Source of the DNA: Humibacter ginsenosidimutans
GTDB taxonomy: Bacteria > Actinomycetota > Actinomycetes > Actinomycetales > Microbacteriaceae
DNA length: 64,000 nucleotides
Assembly: GCF_007859675.1 (NCBI RefSeq)
Contig: NZ_CP042305.1
Coordinates: 3,658,001 to 3,722,000 of the forward strand
Direction: 5' to 3'
The notes beneath the pieces were generated by a model that worked only from the letters and a program-made list of their open reading frames with translations, made no database searches and was not told where the DNA came from. Of the stretch, positions 8,337 to 17,184 are shown one piece after another; position 1 is the stretch's first letter; every line of letters starts with the position of its first letter. The translations under genes and the position numbers were made by a program.

Positions 8337-10022
8337 TCAGGAACGGGGCTTGAGCTTCTTCGCCACCCAGCCGACGTTCTGGGCGATCCAGTTGGAGGGG
8401 TTGGCCCACAGGTCGTCAGTGGTCGGCCATCCCGTGAAGTACTGGTCGCGATACGTCGTGACCGCACCGTTCTGCGAGAGCAGGATGTACGGCTGGTTCT
8501 GTGCGAAGTACGTGCCCAGCTGTTGATACGCCTTGGCGACGGTCGCCTGGTCGTTCGTGGAGGCCGCGGTGTTGAGCAGCTTCTGCACGGCCGGATCCGA
8601 GAATCTTGCGTAGTCCGCCGACGCGGTCTTTCCGATCGGTGCGCTGAGGTCGGAGTTGAGCGCCGTGTTGAACTGCTGGAACGGCGTCGGACCGGTGGCG
8701 ATGCGGTCGTCGAGCATGTCGAAGTCGCCCGTCGCCTGCGCCGTCGAGTACGCGCCGAGCGACATCTGCTGCGAGGTGGCCTGGATGCCGAGCTTCTTGA
8801 AGTCTTCGACGAGCAGCTGGTTGGCCGTGATGGTGTCGGTGTAGCCCGTCACGGTTGCGATGTTGAAGGTGATCGGCTTGCCGTTCTTGCCGAGCAGATC
8901 GCCCGACGCGTCGGTCTTGTAACCGGCGTCGGCAAGGATCTTCTTGGCCTGACTGACGTCTTCGGTCATCGTCTTGCCCTTGTAGTCGGGCGCGACGAAT
9001 GCCGAATCGCGAGGCTGCAGGAGGCTGGTCGGATTCGCGGGCGTGTCAGTGCCACCGAAGGCCTGCTTGATGATCGAGTCGCGGTCGATCGAGAGGCTGA
9101 GCGCCTTGCGGAACTGCACGTCATTGAAGGGTGCCTTCGTGAGGTTCATGATGAGCACCTTCACGTCGGCGGGAATCACCGTGTCCTTGTTGTACTTGGT
9201 GTCCTTGTCGAGGAACGAGTGCTGCACGTCTTCCAGCGCGATGCCGGCCCAGTCGAGCTTGCCGGCGTTCAGCGCGTTGAGCCCTCCGGTGTTGCCGTTC
9301 TCCGAGACGAACCGCAGGCCGGGAACGGCCGGCTCGCCCTTCACGTAATAGTCGGGGTTCTTGACGACCGTGAACGACTGACTCGAGTACGTGCCGAAGC
9401 TGAAGGCGCCTGTGCCGATCGGCTTCGTGTTGAGGAACTTCGACGGATCTTTGATCGACTTCCAGATGTGCTCCGGGACGATGAAGGTTTCGCCCAGCAG
9501 AGGGAACTCATTGGTGTAGTCGGGCTGGGACAGAGTGATGGTGACGTGGGTCGCGTCGGTGGCCTTCGCGCCGGCCAGCTTGAGCCCGTAGGTGTTCAGC
9601 GCCGGATTCGACTTGATGAGGTTGTACGTGAACGCGACGTCGTCGGCACTGAACGCCTTGCCGTCCTGCCATTTCACTCCGCTGCGCAGCGTGACGTCGT
9701 AGGTCTTGCCGTCGGGGGAGACGGTGAAGCTCTTGGCGAGCCAGGGCTGCGGTGCCTCGTTCTTGGCGGTGTTGTAGTAGAAGAGCGGCTCATAGACCGA
9801 GCCGAGAACAGCCCCCGCCGGGCTCCAGTAGACACTGGACGAGAACGGGTTGAAGTTCTGGGGGATCGCGCCGGGGTTGCCGGTGTAGATGTTCACGTAG
9901 CGACCGGACCCGCCCGACGCACCTGAACCGCCGGATGCCGAGCATCCGGTCAGCGCGAGCGCGGCGATTGCCACGCCGGCGATGACGGACGCGATGCGCC
10001 CGCCCTTCTTTCGCATTTGCAC
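8337..10022 (-). CDS. Family-5 solute-binding lipoprotein of the ABC importer
   Basis: A 561-residue extracellular binding protein. The N-terminus has positively charged RKKGGR, a hydrophobic helix and the lipobox LTGC (Cys27), so it is lipid-anchored on the outer face of the membrane. A Ser/Gly linker follows, then the SBP_bac_5 fold (YEPLFYYNTAKNEAPQPWLA near the start, LRSGVKWQDGKAFSADDVAFTYN as the family signature). GTG 10022 is chosen because GGAG lies 7 bases ahead; ATG 10016 is two codons later. First gene of the importer operon, divergent from the Gfo/Idh gene at 10313, with an operator-like element between. Ligand probably an oligosaccharide, by context. Confidence 0.85.
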   Translation of the reverse strand: MQMRKKGGRIASVIAGVAIAALALTGCSASGGSGASGGSGRYVNIYTGNPGAIPQNFNPFSSSVYWSPAGAVLGSVYEPLFYYNTAKNEAPQPWLAKSFTVSPDGKTYDVTLRSGVKWQDGKAFSADDVAFTYNLIKSNPALNTYGLKLAGAKATDATHVTITLSQPDYTNEFPLLGETFIVPEHIWKSIKDPSKFLNTKPIGTGAFSFGTYSSQSFTVVKNPDYYVKGEPAVPGLRFVSENGNTGGLNALNAGKLDWAGIALEDVQHSFLDKDTKYNKDTVIPADVKVLIMNLTKAPFNDVQFRKALSLSIDRDSIIKQAFGGTDTPANPTSLLQPRDSAFVAPDYKGKTMTEDVSQAKKILADAGYKTDASGDLLGKNGKPITFNIATVTGYTDTITANQLLVEDFKKLGIQATSQQMSLGAYSTAQATGDFDMLDDRIATGPTPFQQFNTALNSDLSAPIGKTASADYARFSDPAVQKLLNTAASTNDQATVAKAYQQLGTYFAQNQPYILLSQNGAVTTYRDQYFTGWPTTDDLWANPSNWIAQNVGWVAKKLKPRS

Positions 10023-10222
10023 TGTGTCTCTCCTCGTCGCCGATGACTGATCGGTCATGGTGCTCTCGATAGGTGGTCCGTGGGGCCGGACTCCTGCACC
10101 GGGCGGATGGCTCGGTACGGCGGTCGCGACGTCGCGGACCGCATAGCTGGCAAGCATAGGTGTGGTCAGGTTGAGGTAGCAAGAGGTATTCGTTACGGAT
10201 TTATTAACGAGTCAAAAGGTAG

Positions 10223-10239
10223 ACCACTACATAACAAGT
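10223..10239 (-). promoter_or_regulatory. Operator-like element, copy 3, with adjoining inverted repeat
   Basis: Read on the minus strand, CTTGTTATGTAGTGGTC matches the other copies in the core TTG-x-TAT-x-TAGTGGT. It lies between the ABC importer operon and the Gfo/Idh-GntR operon and can serve both. An imperfect inverted repeat AAGTCTCCT (10237-10245)/AGGAGTCTT (10252-10260) abuts it. Confidence 0.5.
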
Positions 10240-10312
10240 CTCCTATCATGAGGAGTCTTGTGCTGGCCGCTCGGCCCGCTACCCGCTCGGTCTCACACAC
10301 CAGGAGGACTCT

Positions 10313-11350
10313 GTGATCCGTCTCGGCCTGCTCGGCTCTGGCTTCATCAGCGACACCTACGCCGATGCCCTGCGCGACGTGCGCAATGCAGAGGTGGTGG
10401 CCAACTACTCCCGCGATCTCACGCGGGCCGAATCGTTCGGGCGGCGGTGGGGCATCCCCGATCAGTACGACGACATGGCCGCGCTCTGCAGCAGGGGCGA
10501 CATCGACATGGTCGTGGTCGCGTTGCCCAACGAGGTGCACGTCGACGCAGTGCGGGTCGCGGCACAGGCGGGAAAGGCGATCGTCTGCACGAAGCCGCTG
10601 GCACGCACGGGAGCAGAAGCGGCGGAGATTCTGCGGATCGTGCGCGAGCACGGGGTCTGGCACGGATACGCCGAGAGCTCGGTGTTCTCGCCGAACATCG
10701 CGAAGGCGCACGAGATGGTGGCGGCGGGCGCGATCGGCCAGGTGCTGACGATGCGTGCCCGCGAGGCCCATTCGGGACCGCATGCCGCGCATTTCTGGGA
10801 CGCGGAGACCGCGGGAGGCGGAGCCCTGCTCGACATGGGATGCCACACCGTCGAGTCGGCGCGTCACTTCTTCGGCAAGGACAACGCGGTGACCGAGGTG
10901 ATGGCGTGGGGTGCCACCATGATGCACGGTGACAAGACCACAGGAGAGGACACGGCGATCGCCCTGCTCAAGTTCGCGGGAGGGCAACTCGCCACGATCG
11001 AGTCCTCCTGGATCGAGAAGGGCGGCATGGCTCTTCGGCACGAGTTCGTCGGCAGTGCCGGCCGCATCGTGACCGACACGTCGAACACCCCGGTGTGGGG
11101 CTTCATCGAGAACCCCGCCGGATATCTGGTGGAGAAGGCCGACGCGGAGACCGGCTGGGTGTATCCCGTGCCGGAGGAGGCGAGGGCCTACGGCTTCAGC
11201 CAGGAGATGAGGCATTTCGTCGACTGCTATGCGGCGGGTGTCGAACCGATGGAGACGTTCGACGACGGGTGGACCGTGAACACGATCATCGACGCGTGCT
11301 ACGCCTCCATGCGTTCCGGTGCGTGGGAGAAGATCGAGTGGGCACGATGA
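10313..11350 (+). CDS. Gfo/Idh/MocA-family NAD(P)-dependent dehydrogenase
   Basis: A 345-residue oxidoreductase with an N-terminal Rossmann fold (IRLGLLGSGFISDTYADAL). The family's usual EKP motif appears as TKP in CTKPLARTGAEA (about residues 93-104). The C-terminal substrate domain has GGGALLDMGCHTVESARHFF, which carries the conserved aspartate and histidine. It probably oxidises a hydroxyl of a sugar, sugar acid or inositol-like compound in the cytoplasm. GTG 10313 has AGGAGG at 10302-10307. It overlaps the following GntR gene by four bases (ATGA), so regulator and enzyme are co-translated. Confidence 0.85.
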   Translation: MIRLGLLGSGFISDTYADALRDVRNAEVVANYSRDLTRAESFGRRWGIPDQYDDMAALCSRGDIDMVVVALPNEVHVDAVRVAAQAGKAIVCTKPLARTGAEAAEILRIVREHGVWHGYAESSVFSPNIAKAHEMVAAGAIGQVLTMRAREAHSGPHAAHFWDAETAGGGALLDMGCHTVESARHFFGKDNAVTEVMAWGATMMHGDKTTGEDTAIALLKFAGGQLATIESSWIEKGGMALRHEFVGSAGRIVTDTSNTPVWGFIENPAGYLVEKADAETGWVYPVPEEARAYGFSQEMRHFVDCYAAGVEPMETFDDGWTVNTIIDACYASMRSGAWEKIEWAR

Positions 11351-12120
11351 CCGAGGAACTGGTCGGTGGGTTCAGCATCGACTATCCGGATCCGCTCTGG
11401 ATGCAGGCGGTGGACACCCTGCGAGAGCAGGTGACCTCGGGCGTCCTCCGACCAGGGATGCGTCTTCCGCCCGAGCGCGAGCTCTGCGGGCGCCTGGGCA
11501 TCAGCCGGGTGACGTTGCGCAAGGCGTTGACCAAGCTCGTCGACGAAGGAGTGGTGCGTTCCTCTCATGGGCGCGGCTGGTACGTCGCTGGGGAAGAGCG
11601 CAACGAGTGGCCGAACAGCCTGGAGTCGTTCAGTGAGACGGCCGCCCGGATGGGCCTCGTGCCGACATCCGTGGTGTTGTCGGCTGCGCCTCAGTCCGCC
11701 AGTCTCGATGACGCGGAGGCCCTCGCGATCGCGCCGGGCACGCTCGTCTTCCGGCTGGAGCGAGTGCGCATGCTGAACGATGTGCCCATCGCCGTCGATT
11801 CGTCGATGATCCCGCTTGCGCTCATTCCCGGCGCAGGAGAGGTCGACTTCCGCACGGAGTCGCTCTACGAGACCCTGGTGGGCGCCGGCCTCGATCTCGC
11901 GCACGCCGAGACGACCATCGAAGCGAGACCTGCCACGGATGACGTCGCCGGCCACCTCGGCATCGCCGTCGGTGATCCCACGCTGGTGATGCACCAGTTG
12001 GTGCGCACTCGCGCGGAGCGTCCCGTTCTGGTCTCGACCGTGCGCTATGCGGGTGATCGTTACCGCCTGCGCACGTTCTTCGCCCGCGCGGGCAGTCACG
12101 GCGCGTTCGGCGCCGAGTGA
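11347..12120 (+). CDS. GntR/HutC-family transcriptional regulator (paralogue 2)
   Basis: A 257-residue regulator with a GntR winged helix (PLWMQAVDTLREQVTSGVLR, LPPERELCGRLGISRVTLRKAL) and a UTRA effector domain ending GDRYRLRTFFARA. It is strongly similar to the regulator at 3748-4509 throughout, including a shared block after the wing (SSHGRGWYV, EWPNSLESFSETAARM). Two near-identical DNA-binding domains suggest overlapping operator recognition. Translation is coupled to the preceding Gfo/Idh gene. The next operon begins 131 bases later behind another operator-like copy. Confidence 0.85.
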   Translation: MTEELVGGFSIDYPDPLWMQAVDTLREQVTSGVLRPGMRLPPERELCGRLGISRVTLRKALTKLVDEGVVRSSHGRGWYVAGEERNEWPNSLESFSETAARMGLVPTSVVLSAAPQSASLDDAEALAIAPGTLVFRLERVRMLNDVPIAVDSSMIPLALIPGAGEVDFRTESLYETLVGAGLDLAHAETTIEARPATDDVAGHLGIAVGDPTLVMHQLVRTRAERPVLVSTVRYAGDRYRLRTFFARAGSHGAFGAE

Positions 12121-12183
12121 GCCCGGATCCGCCACGTCTGCTTCGTCGTGGAGTCTTGCGTTCACTGTCGCATAGTGGATAAC

Positions 12184-12201
12184 CTTTGGTATCTAGTGGT
12201 T
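12184..12201 (+). promoter_or_regulatory. Operator-like element (CTTTGGT-N5-GTGGT), copy 4
   Basis: CTTTGGTATCTAGTGGTT lies upstream of the copper amine oxidase gene. A second TAGTGG half occurs at 12173-12178, exactly 21 bases (two helical turns) before the TAGTGG inside the element. Likely GntR binding region for the amine oxidase operon. Confidence 0.55.
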
Positions 12202-12251
12202 CGTAGGCGGAATGGCCTCGATTCTGCGCTCAACCCCTCCAGGAGACACCT

Positions 12252-14259
12252 GTGAACACACCCCAGCACCAGTCGCCCGCCGTGGCTCGCGCCGTGGCTT
12301 CGCTCCGACCAGAGGAGATCGAGGCGAGCACGGGCATCCTGCGACGCGAGGGTCTGATCGGCGAGTCGACGCATGTCGCCTACTTCGGTCTGCTCGAACA
12401 GGACAAGCGCACACTGCTGAACGGCGACGTTCAGCCGCGACGCTTCCGGGCGATGTTGGTCGATATGTCCAGCGGGGCGCAGCACGACGTCGTCGTCTGC
12501 CCGGAGGAGGACCGCGTCGTCTCATCGCGTGAGCTCGACGTCGCCGTCGACGGACAGGTGCCCGTCGTGCTGGAGGAGTTCTCGCTCGTCGAAGAGGTCG
12601 TGCACCAGGGACGAGCGCTGGCTGGCCGCCATGCGCACGCGCGGCCTCACCGATGTCTCGCAGCTGCGTGTGAACCCCCTGTCGGCCGGAGTGGCCGCGG
12701 CAGACGAGCAGGGTCGTCGCCTTCAGCGCTGCTTCACCTTCGTGCAGAAGACCCCGCAGGACCTCGGGTGGGCGCACCCCGTCGACGGCGTCACGGTCAT
12801 CGTCGACGTCGTCACCCGCGAGGTGCTCGACGTCATCGACTACGTCGAGCTGCCCGTTCCGCCCGAAGACGGCAACTTCCACCTGCCGGAGTGGGTCGAC
12901 GAGCCCCCTCGCGCCGGCCTCAAGCCCATCGAGATCTCGCAGCCGGAGGGCCCGAGCTTCACGATCGACGGCGACGGCGTGCTCGAATGGGCGGGCTGGC
13001 GGCTGCAGGTCGGCTTCGACCAGCGCGAGGGTCTCGTTCTGCACAACGTGTCGATCAACGACCACGGTGAGCAGCGGCCCATCCTGTACCGGGCATCCAT
13101 CGCCGAGATGGTCGTGCCGTACGGCGACCCCGGACCGCAGCGCTGGTTCCAGAACTTCTTCGACTGCGGGGAGTACCTGCTGGGCGGCTTCGCCAACTCG
13201 CTCGAGTTGGGCTGCGACTGCGTGGGCGACATCACCTACCTGGATGCCACGCTCGCCGACAACGCGGGCAACGTGCGTGTCATCCCGCAGGCGATCTGCA
13301 TTCACGAAGAAGACACCGGCATTCTCTGGAAGCACTTCGACAACTGGAACGGGTCGAGCGACTCCCGCCGCAACCGCCGCCTCGTCGTCTCGTTCTTCGT
13401 CACCGTGGGCAACTACGACTACGGCTTCTACTGGTACTTCTCGCTCGACGGCAACATCGAGCTCGAGGTCAAGGCCACCGGCGTCGTGTTCACCTCCGCC
13501 TTCCGCGGGGACGACTACCCCTACGCCTCCGAGCTCGCGCCCGGCCTCGGCGCGCCGTACCACCAGCACTTGTTCAGCGCGCGGCTCGACACCATGCTCG
13601 ACGGCCTCGACAACGCGGTGGACGAGCTCGAGGCCGTCGTCATTCCGCGCGGCCCTCAGAACCCTTCCGGAACCGGATACACGCAATCGGTGACGCGGCT
13701 GCGCACAGAGTCGGAGGCGCAACGGTTGGCGGACAACGGCAAGAACCGTGTCTGGCGGGTGTCGAACCCGTCGGTGCGCAACAGGCTCGGAGGAGCGGCC
13801 GGATACGTGCTCCACCCCGAGGGCAGGCCGGTGCTGCTCGCGGATGCCGACTCCGACATCCACGCTCGCGCGACGTTCACGACGAAGCACCTCTGGGTGA
13901 CGCCGTACGCCCCCGACGAGCTGTACCCGGCAGGCGACTTCGTGAACATGCATCCTGGCGGGGCGGGGATTCCCGCATGGACCGCCGCCGACCGCAACGT
14001 CGACGACACCGACATCGTGCTCTGGCACACGTTCGGTCTGACCCACTTTCCGCGCGTCGAGGACTGGCCGATCATGCCGGTCGACACGGCCGGGTTCGTC
14101 TTCAAGCCGTACGGGTTCTTCGACCGCAACCCCACGCTCGACATTCCGCCGTCGGACCACTGCGCGCCGGGCGAGCACTCGAGCGCGGGGCACGACCACC
14201 ACGACCATGCCGCGCACGAGCACGGTGCGCACGAGCACACGACCGAGGAGACCCGATGA
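12252..14259 (+). pseudogene. Copper amine oxidase (AGAO-like), interrupted by a +1 frameshift
   Basis: The sequence encodes a 668-residue topaquinone copper amine oxidase if one G is removed from the GGG at 12608-12610; as written, the frame shifts after residue 119. It aligns through its length with Arthrobacter globiformis phenylethylamine oxidase. In corrected numbering the key residues keep a constant offset of +6: catalytic base D304 (FFDCGEY), topaquinone tyrosine Y388 ([10 protein letters not shown]), copper ligands H437 and H439 ([11 protein letters not shown]) and H598 ([15 protein letters not shown]). Reaction: primary amine + O2 + water to aldehyde, ammonia and H2O2. No signal peptide, so cytoplasmic. 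The C-terminal tail is unusually histidine-rich ([17 protein letters not shown]). GTG start with AGGAG 7-8 bases ahead. It overlaps the next gene by ATGA. Real mutation or sequencing error cannot be separated here. Confidence 0.85.
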
Positions 14260-14990
14260 GTGCGCTGGGCGTACAGCTGTACAGCGTCAAAGACCAGCTC
14301 GGTGACGAGCTGGAGCCGACTCTGCAGGCACTGGCAGGCTTCGGCTTCACCCACGTGGAGCCGTACGACATTCTTCGCGATCCCGTTCGTCTGCGCGCCG
14401 CGGCCGACGCCGCTGGGCTGCGCATCGCGAGCGTCCACGCCAAGATCACCGAGCTCGACCCCGAGGCAGTGCTCGACGCGGCGACGCTTCTGGGCGCCGA
14501 CACCGTGATCGTGCCGTTCGTGCCGCCTGCGACGCTGGCGACCCGCGACGGCGTGGAACGCGTCGCCGACGAGATCTCGGCGGCCGCGGAGGCGGCGGCG
14601 GCGCGTGGCATCCGCATCGGCTACCACAACCACGACTTCGAGTTCCGCACCCTCGACGACGGACGCACCGCATACGACGTGCTCGTCGAGCGTCTCGATC
14701 CCCGTGTCGTGCTCGAGCTCGACACGTTCTGGGCCAGCGTGGGCGGTGCCGACGTCTTCAGCCTGCTGCCCGAGCTCGGTGACCGCGTGCGTCTGCTGCA
14801 CCTGAAGAGCGAGCCGTACGACGATCGCCACCCGATCACGGGCGTGGACGTCTCCACGCGCCTCGACGAGGTGCTGGCGCTCGCCGCGGGGAGTCTCGAG
14901 CTGCCCGTCGTCGAGGTCGTCGTCGACGGCGACGCCCTTCCGGTGCTCGAGCGCAACGCACGCTACTTTCTCGAAAGGGTTCCGGCATGA
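14256..14990 (+). CDS. Sugar phosphate isomerase/epimerase-like TIM-barrel protein
   Basis: A 244-residue xylose-isomerase-like TIM barrel (AP_endonuc_2 fold). Recognisable elements are the N-terminal [12 protein letters not shown], the metal-site segment [30 protein letters not shown] and the late glutamate in PVVEVVVDG. Relatives bind a divalent metal and catalyse keto-sugar isomerisation, epimerisation, dehydration or glycosidic-bond beta-elimination from 3-keto-sugars. Its start overlaps the amine oxidase stop and its stop overlaps the next Gfo/Idh start, so it is firmly within the operon. Substrate unknown. Confidence 0.8.
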   Translation: MSALGVQLYSVKDQLGDELEPTLQALAGFGFTHVEPYDILRDPVRLRAAADAAGLRIASVHAKITELDPEAVLDAATLLGADTVIVPFVPPATLATRDGVERVADEISAAAEAAAARGIRIGYHNHDFEFRTLDDGRTAYDVLVERLDPRVVLELDTFWASVGGADVFSLLPELGDRVRLLHLKSEPYDDRHPITGVDVSTRLDEVLALAAGSLELPVVEVVVDGDALPVLERNARYFLERVPA

Positions 14991-16168
14991 CGCAGGCCGC
15001 ACCCGTCGGCGTCGGCATCATCGGCGCCGGCAACATCTCCGACGAATACCTGACGACGCTGACCGCAGCACCCGATGTCTCGGTGCGCGCCATCGCCGAC
15101 CTCGACGTCGAACGCGCGGCGACGCAGGCCGAGCGCTACGGCATTCCGTTCCACGGCTCGGTCGACGAGCTGCTGGAGCGCGATGACGTCGAGCTCGTGG
15201 TGAACCTCACGATCCCCGCGGCGCATGCCGAGCTCACCTTGCGCGCCGTGCGCGCGGGAAAGCACGCCTGGGCCGAGAAGCCGATGGCGCTCGACAGGGC
15301 GTCGGCGCGAGAGATCCTCGACGCGGCGCGGACCGCCGGCGTGCTGGTCGGCAATGCTCCCGACACGATCCTGGGCGAGGGCATCCAGACCTCTGCCGCC
15401 CTGCTTCGCGACGGTCGCATCGGCGAGCCGCAGACCGTGCTCACTCTGATGCAGGGGCCCGGGCCGGATGCCTGGCACCCGCGCCCGCAGTTCCTCTTCG
15501 CCCGTGGCGCTGGCCCGCTCTTCGACATCGGCCCGTACTACCTCACGACGCTCGTTCAGCTGCTCGGCCCGATCGCGGAGGTCAGCGCGTTCGGACACCG
15601 GGCGCGCCAGGAACGCGTCGTCGGATCGGGGCCGGACGCCGGCACCCTGTTCCCGGTCGAGGTGGACACGCACCTGAGTGTGCTCACCCGATTCGCCGGC
15701 GGCGTGGTCGGCACCTCGATCTACTCGTTCGACTCCCCGCAGCGCAGGCAGCTGTTCGAGATCACCGGCGACTCCGGCGTGCTGCGCGTGCCGGTCAGCG
15801 GCTTCGACGGTCCGACCGGACTGCTGAACGGAGACGACCGGGAAAAGGAGTGGACCGACGTCGAAGCCGAGGGAGCGCCGCGCACGCGCGGGGTCGGAGT
15901 CGTCGATCTCGCCAGAGCCGTGCGCGGCTCGACCGCGCCGCGAGCGAGCGCCCGGCTCGCGTATCACGTGCTCGACGTTCTGCTGGCGATCGAAGAGTCC
16001 GCCGCGGCGGGCGAGCCGGTGCGCATCGCGAGCTCCGCGGCATCCGTGCCAGACCTGAAGCCGACCTGGAATCCGAGGACCGTGATGACCGACCCCACCC
16101 AACGCGAGTCGACGAGTGAGCCGGTCGCGTCCGGTACCGGCGACGACCACGAGGGAGCGGCCGCGTGA
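14987..16168 (+). CDS. Gfo/Idh/MocA-family dehydrogenase (paralogue of 58966-60105)
   Basis: A 393-residue oxidoreductase with Rossmann motif VGVGIIGAGNISDEYL, catalytic-region AEKPMALD and a C-terminal domain containing GPLFDIGPYYLTTLVQLLG. It shares long similarity with the protein at 58966-60105 ([38 protein letters not shown]), so the two loci probably act on related substrates. The last 40 residues are a hydrophilic tail (DPTQRESTSEPVASGTGDDH). ATGA overlap upstream and GTGA overlap downstream place it in one transcript with its neighbours. Confidence 0.85.
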   Translation: MTQAAPVGVGIIGAGNISDEYLTTLTAAPDVSVRAIADLDVERAATQAERYGIPFHGSVDELLERDDVELVVNLTIPAAHAELTLRAVRAGKHAWAEKPMALDRASAREILDAARTAGVLVGNAPDTILGEGIQTSAALLRDGRIGEPQTVLTLMQGPGPDAWHPRPQFLFARGAGPLFDIGPYYLTTLVQLLGPIAEVSAFGHRARQERVVGSGPDAGTLFPVEVDTHLSVLTRFAGGVVGTSIYSFDSPQRRQLFEITGDSGVLRVPVSGFDGPTGLLNGDDREKEWTDVEAEGAPRTRGVGVVDLARAVRGSTAPRASARLAYHVLDVLLAIEESAAAGEPVRIASSAASVPDLKPTWNPRTVMTDPTQRESTSEPVASGTGDDHEGAAA

Positions 16169-17184
16169 ACCAGGACTACGCACCGTTCGCCGAGGCGCGA
16201 GAGAGCCAGGCGGACGCACTGACCGCGGCGATCTCACGTCTGGGTGATCGCGTCACGGGCCTCGCCGACCGGGGGCGCCTCTCGGGCCCGGGCCCGGTGT
16301 TCGTCGGCATCGGAGCCAGCTTCGCGGCGGCTGCCGCCCCGGTGTGGGCCCTTCGATCGAGGGGCGTGCACTCGTGGCGGCTCGGCGCCGGCGACCTGCC
16401 GATTCCGTATCCGGTCAGCGAGCATCCCGTGGTCGGAATCTCGCAGAGCGGCAGGAGCGCCGAGACGCTCGCGGTGCTGGAGTCCATACCGCGCGCCCAG
16501 CGCATCGCGGTGGTGAACACCGAGCCGTCGCCGGTCTCCGGTCTGAGCGACTGCACGGTCTCGCTCGGCAACATCGAAGACAGCTATGCGTCGACGATCG
16601 GCTACACGGCGACGGTCGCCGCACTCGGCATGCTGGCGGATGCCTGGAACGGCGGCGAGATCGACCCGGGCTGGCACGACCTCGGCGCCGAGTTCGCGAG
16701 GGTCGACGGCATCGCCAGGCGGCGGGCCGCCGAGCTCGCGCAGCTGTTCGGCGCGGCCACCTCGGCCGACTTCGTGGGCGCCGGTCCTGCCGTGGGATCC
16801 GCCGAGGCCGGCGCGTTGCTGTTCCGCGAGGTGGCGCGCATCCCCGCGACGGGCATGAGCACGCGCCAGTACCTGCACGGATCGATGGAATCGGCGGGAG
16901 ACGGCGTGCACGTCGTGCTCGGCGACAGCCGCGAGCTCGACCTCGCACGCACGCTGTCGTCGGCAGGGCACCACGTGATCCTCGTGTCGGCAGAGGCGGT
17001 CGAGGAAGGCCCGACGCTGCATCCGATCACCATTCCGCGCCGCCCTGCCGCCCAGCGTGCCGTGCTGGAGGCTGCGGTCCTGCAGTCTCTCGTCGAGGCC
17101 GTCGCGCACGAGCGGTCGCTCGACATCGAGGAGTTCGTCTTTCACAACGCCGACACGAAGGTCACGGCGGGGGAGCACGGATGA
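16165..17184 (+). CDS. SIS-domain sugar isomerase/deglycase-like protein
   Basis: A 339-residue protein with two SIS (sugar isomerase) domains. The first contains VFVGIGASFAAAAAP and GISQSGRSAETLAVLE, the phospho-sugar loop. The second covers about residues 185-335, with VGAGPAVGSAEAGALLFREV and the GlmS-like segment TGMSTRQYLHGSMESAGDG. Relatives include the GlmS isomerase domain, AgaS (amino-sugar-phosphate deaminase/isomerase) and FrlB/GfrF (fructosamine- or glucoselysine-phosphate deglycases). A role in releasing ammonia or an amine from an amino- or glycated-sugar phosphate fits the adjacent kinase. GTG start overlaps the previous stop; the stop overlaps the kinase start. Confidence 0.8.
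   Translation: MNQDYAPFAEARESQADALTAAISRLGDRVTGLADRGRLSGPGPVFVGIGASFAAAAAPVWALRSRGVHSWRLGAGDLPIPYPVSEHPVVGISQSGRSAETLAVLESIPRAQRIAVVNTEPSPVSGLSDCTVSLGNIEDSYASTIGYTATVAALGMLADAWNGGEIDPGWHDLGAEFARVDGIARRRAAELAQLFGAATSADFVGAGPAVGSAEAGALLFREVARIPATGMSTRQYLHGSMESAGDGVHVVLGDSRELDLARTLSSAGHHVILVSAEAVEEGPTLHPITIPRRPAAQRAVLEAAVLQSLVEAVAHERSLDIEEFVFHNADTKVTAGEHG

Noticed and set aside
5449..9926. Long plus-strand frames across the ABC importer genes
   Set aside because: They lie opposite clear ATPase, permease and binding-protein genes and encode low-complexity His/Arg/Glu-rich sequence.
12605..12612. Programmed ribosomal frameshift in the copper amine oxidase gene
   Set aside because: No slippery heptamer with downstream pseudoknot is evident, the family is never known to use one, and three other genes show the same kind of single extra base.
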